DNA of 8,409 nt from JAJVID01 sp035275345. Its GTDB lineage: Bacteria > Acidobacteriota > Blastocatellia > RBC074. Positions 6,752 through 8,409 of this stretch are shown here, piece after piece. Made by a program: the position numbers and the translations under genes. Location of the stretch: positions 1 through 8,409 of the forward strand of contig DATEMY010000463.1 of assembly GCA_035275345.1 (NCBI GenBank), written 5' to 3'. The notes below the pieces were generated by a model. The model saw nothing but the letters and a program-made list of their open reading frames with translations, was not told where the DNA came from and did no database searches. Numbering within the stretch: the first letter of the stretch is position 1; each line of letters starts with the position of its first letter.

Positions 6752-8059
6752 TCATCCATCTTCTCGTTTCTTGTCCGGCTTAATTGCTAGAACCAGCAAT
6801 CCAGCGCAGAGCATCGATGTCGCCAGAAGCGCCATCCCTGCGGAATGGGCGCCTGTTTTATCCTTCAGATAACCCAGCGCGAACGGCCCGGCGAATCCCC
6901 CGAGATTCCCTATCGAATTAATCAGACCGATCGCCGCCGCCGCCGCCGATTCGGTCAGGAATGCGGTCGGCATCGCCCAGAAGCTGGGCAGATAGGAATG
7001 CGCGCCGATTGAAACAATACAGAAGCTGGCGACAATCAGCGCCAGGTTGGAGCCTGAGGCGATGGCAAACACAAATCCGAGGCAAGCGAGCAGAATCGGC
7101 ATCGCCGTGTGCAATCGCCGCTCGCCAGTCTTGTCCGAATCCCAACCGACCAGCAACATAGCGATCAGCCCCATCGAAAATGGAATGATGCTGATCAACG
7201 TCACTTTCAGCACCGAGATTCCGGAGTCTTTCAGAATCGTAGGAAGCCAGAAAGTAAAACCATAGTATGCGTTCACTGCGAGGAAATAAACCGAGAGCAA
7301 CATCACCACTTCGCGTTGACCGAGCGCCTGCCAGACGCCTAGCGGGCGCGCTTTTTTCTTCTCCTGCCGTTCGCGTTCCAGTTCTTCCTCAAGCCAGTCG
7401 CGTTCGTCTTCGGGCATCCATTTCGCCTGGCGTGGACGATCCGTTAGGAAGTAGATCGTGATGAGTCCGAAGATGATCGCCGGGATGCCTTCGAGAATAA
7501 AGACCCATTGCCATCCCGCCCAGCCGTACCAGTTGACGTTCTCCATAATCAGTCCCGACAGCGGCGCGCCGATCAATTGCGACACCGGAATCGCGGACAT
7601 GAACATCGCCACGGCCTTTGCGCGGTCCTCGTAACGATACCAGTGAGACAGATAAACGATGATGCCGGGGAAAAAACCCGCCTCGGCCAGGCCGAGCAGA
7701 AAGCGCACCACATAAAATTCCCACTCTGTCGTAACGAAACCCATCCAGATGGCGAATATCCCCCAGGTAATCATGATTCGCGCGATCCATTTGCGCGCGC
7801 TCCATCGCTCAACAATCAAGGTGCCGGGAATTTCAAGCAGGAAGTAGCCGATGAAGAAGATTCCGGCGCCGAAGCCGAAGACCGTTTCACTGAACGCCAG
7901 GTCTTCTTTCATCCGAAGCTTTGCGAATCCGACGTTGACTCGGTCGATGAAAGCGATGATGTAAAGAATGAACAGATAAGGAATGATGTGAAGTGAAACA
8001 CGCCGCCGCACGCGCTCCCCCATGGATAGTTGAACAGTATTCGCCGCGCTTGCCGCCAT
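6752..8059 (-). CDS. MFS transporter, anion:cation symporter (tartrate/phthalate-type) family
   Basis: A 435-residue permease with about twelve hydrophobic segments split by a charged cytoplasmic loop (about 206-250, rich in Glu, Arg and Lys). N-half signatures of the anion:cation symporter family are present: Asp39-Arg-Val-Asn-Val-Gly in helix 1, the EIPGTLIVERWSARKWI block at 76-92, and RFLLGLAEAGFFPG at 119-132. The family imports organic anions such as tartrate, phthalate, hexuronates or hydroxyphenylacetate with protons across the inner membrane. The ATG at 8059-8057 is preceded by AAGGAG nine bases upstream. The gene stands alone, convergent with the WYL operon across the palindromic element. 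No catabolic gene lies beside it, so the substrate cannot be assigned. Length and motifs look intact. Confidence 0.93.
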   Translation of the reverse strand: MAASAANTVQLSMGERVRRRVSLHIIPYLFILYIIAFIDRVNVGFAKLRMKEDLAFSETVFGFGAGIFFIGYFLLEIPGTLIVERWSARKWIARIMITWGIFAIWMGFVTTEWEFYVVRFLLGLAEAGFFPGIIVYLSHWYRYEDRAKAVAMFMSAIPVSQLIGAPLSGLIMENVNWYGWAGWQWVFILEGIPAIIFGLITIYFLTDRPRQAKWMPEDERDWLEEELERERQEKKKARPLGVWQALGQREVVMLLSVYFLAVNAYYGFTFWLPTILKDSGISVLKVTLISIIPFSMGLIAMLLVGWDSDKTGERRLHTAMPILLACLGFVFAIASGSNLALIVASFCIVSIGAHSYLPSFWAMPTAFLTESAAAAAIGLINSIGNLGGFAGPFALGYLKDKTGAHSAGMALLATSMLCAGLLVLAIKPDKKREDG

Positions 8060-8212
8060 CGCAATTTTCTCCTTGTCTGTGAAATAGATGAGAACTCTTC
8101 GTCAGAAGGGTGGTGCGGGCGCGATGCTACTATCGCCGTGAGAGTATGGCAAGCAATGCCGGTGGGGGAGGCCCACCTTTCATTTTGTCAGGATTGCGGA
8201 GAGCCGCCGCTC
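8060..8212. other. Upstream region of the MFS gene with two small hairpins
   Basis: The leader of the minus-strand transporter gene. The only clear signal besides its ribosome binding site (8069-8074) is a pair of adjacent short hairpins: GGCA/TGCC around 8145-8160 and GGTGGG (8161-8166) with CCCACC (8172-8177), the latter followed on the plus strand by TTTCATTTT. That layout resembles a weak plus-strand terminator, but no plus-strand gene is seen to need one. No convincing -35/-10 pair for the transporter was found. Confidence 0.35.
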
Positions 8213-8320
8213 TTAAGCCGCGGCCATAATGCCTATGAAGGCCAGCAGACTGACGAACAAGAGCAAAATAAGCAAAAAAGATGATGTTGAATACTGTGTG
8301 AGGTATTTTTCTATTGTCAT
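8213..8320 (-). CDS. Candidate small single-pass membrane protein (35 aa) or C-terminus of a longer one
   Basis: A minus-strand reading frame from ATG 8320-8318 to TAA 8215-8213 encodes 35 residues: a polar start (MTIEKYLTQYSTSS) followed by about 18 hydrophobic residues, FLLILLLFVSLLAFIGIM, and AAA. That composition is a typical membrane anchor and is unlikely to arise from random GC-rich sequence, although the DNA here is AT-rich and poly-T-like, which weakens the argument. No good ribosome binding site precedes the ATG. The same frame stays open to the right window edge with a basic, proline-rich stretch partly made of a 17-bp repeat, so the hydrophobic part may instead be the tail of a larger gene. 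It lies 153 bp upstream of the transporter in the same orientation. Not recognised as any family. Confidence 0.35.
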   Translation of the reverse strand: MTIEKYLTQYSTSSFLLILLLFVSLLAFIGIMAAA

Positions 8321-8322
8321 AG

Positions 8323-8370
8323 CTATGGGCAATCTTCTTAGGGGCAATCTTCGCTTAGGGGCGATCTTCG
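8323..8370. repeat. Short tandem repeat, about three 17-bp units
   Basis: CTTAGGGGCAATCTTCG at 8337-8353 and a copy with one mismatch at 8354-8370 are directly adjacent. A shorter, diverged copy precedes them at 8323-8336. The array ends three bases upstream of the ATG of the candidate small membrane protein on the minus strand. Because 17 is not a multiple of three, each copy is read in a different frame, which argues against a protein repeat and favours a regulatory or neutral origin. Confidence 0.7.
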
Positions 8371-8409
8371 CCGCGAACGGCCTTGGGCCACGCGGCGTCT
8401 TCTTGCGAT

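Noticed and set aside
8161..8190. Rho-independent terminator on the plus strand
   Set aside because: The stem is only 6 bp, the T tract is interrupted, and no plus-strand gene is seen upstream of it.
8030..8284. An 84-codon plus-strand open frame
   Set aside because: It overlaps the transporter start on the other strand, has low-complexity Gln/Glu/Lys ending and no credible domain.

Overview
The window is bacterial, dense with genes and moderately GC-rich. It most resembles Acidobacteriota or a relative. The grounds are circumstantial: a large secreted TPR protein of the 40-residue 'YYQQAL' type, a DevB-type adaptor outside cyanobacteria, and a GC-rich dispersed-type palindrome. No rRNA, tRNA, CRISPR array, transposase or phage gene is visible.

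Layout. Positions 1-2710 (minus strand) hold the first 903 codons of an exported multidomain protein that continues past the left edge. Its order is signal peptide, TPR, thioredoxin-fold domain with a CPPC motif, DsbD N-terminal-like domain with its cysteine pair, then three more TPRs. A 290-bp divergent control region (2711-3000) carries a 32-bp tandem duplication and a perfect TATAAT. Rightward from it run an EXPERA/TMEM97-like membrane protein (3001-3558) and an overlapping short-chain dehydrogenase (3545-4360). A gap then carries a 3+3 inverted array of a 15-bp unit, predicted to fold into one long hairpin ending next to the next ribosome binding site. After it come a DevB-like HlyD-family adaptor (4532-5599) and, 11 bases later, a YafY-type HTH-WYL regulator (5611-6615). 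A 96-bp palindromic GC-rich element (6651-6746) separates these from a convergent MFS anion symporter (6752-8059, minus). The last 350 bp hold small hairpins, a possible 35-residue membrane protein on the minus strand, and a 17-bp tandem repeat.

How the parts may work together. The EXPERA protein and the SDR are translationally overlapped and probably share a membrane lipid or sterol-like substrate. The DevB-like adaptor lacks the permease and ATPase that normally accompany it, and it is paired instead with a WYL-domain regulator. The left-hand protein looks like a periplasmic thiol-disulfide relay built on TPR scaffolds, without the membrane electron-transfer domain of DsbD. The two most unusual features are that redox-TPR fusion and the bacterial TMEM97-like/SDR pair.
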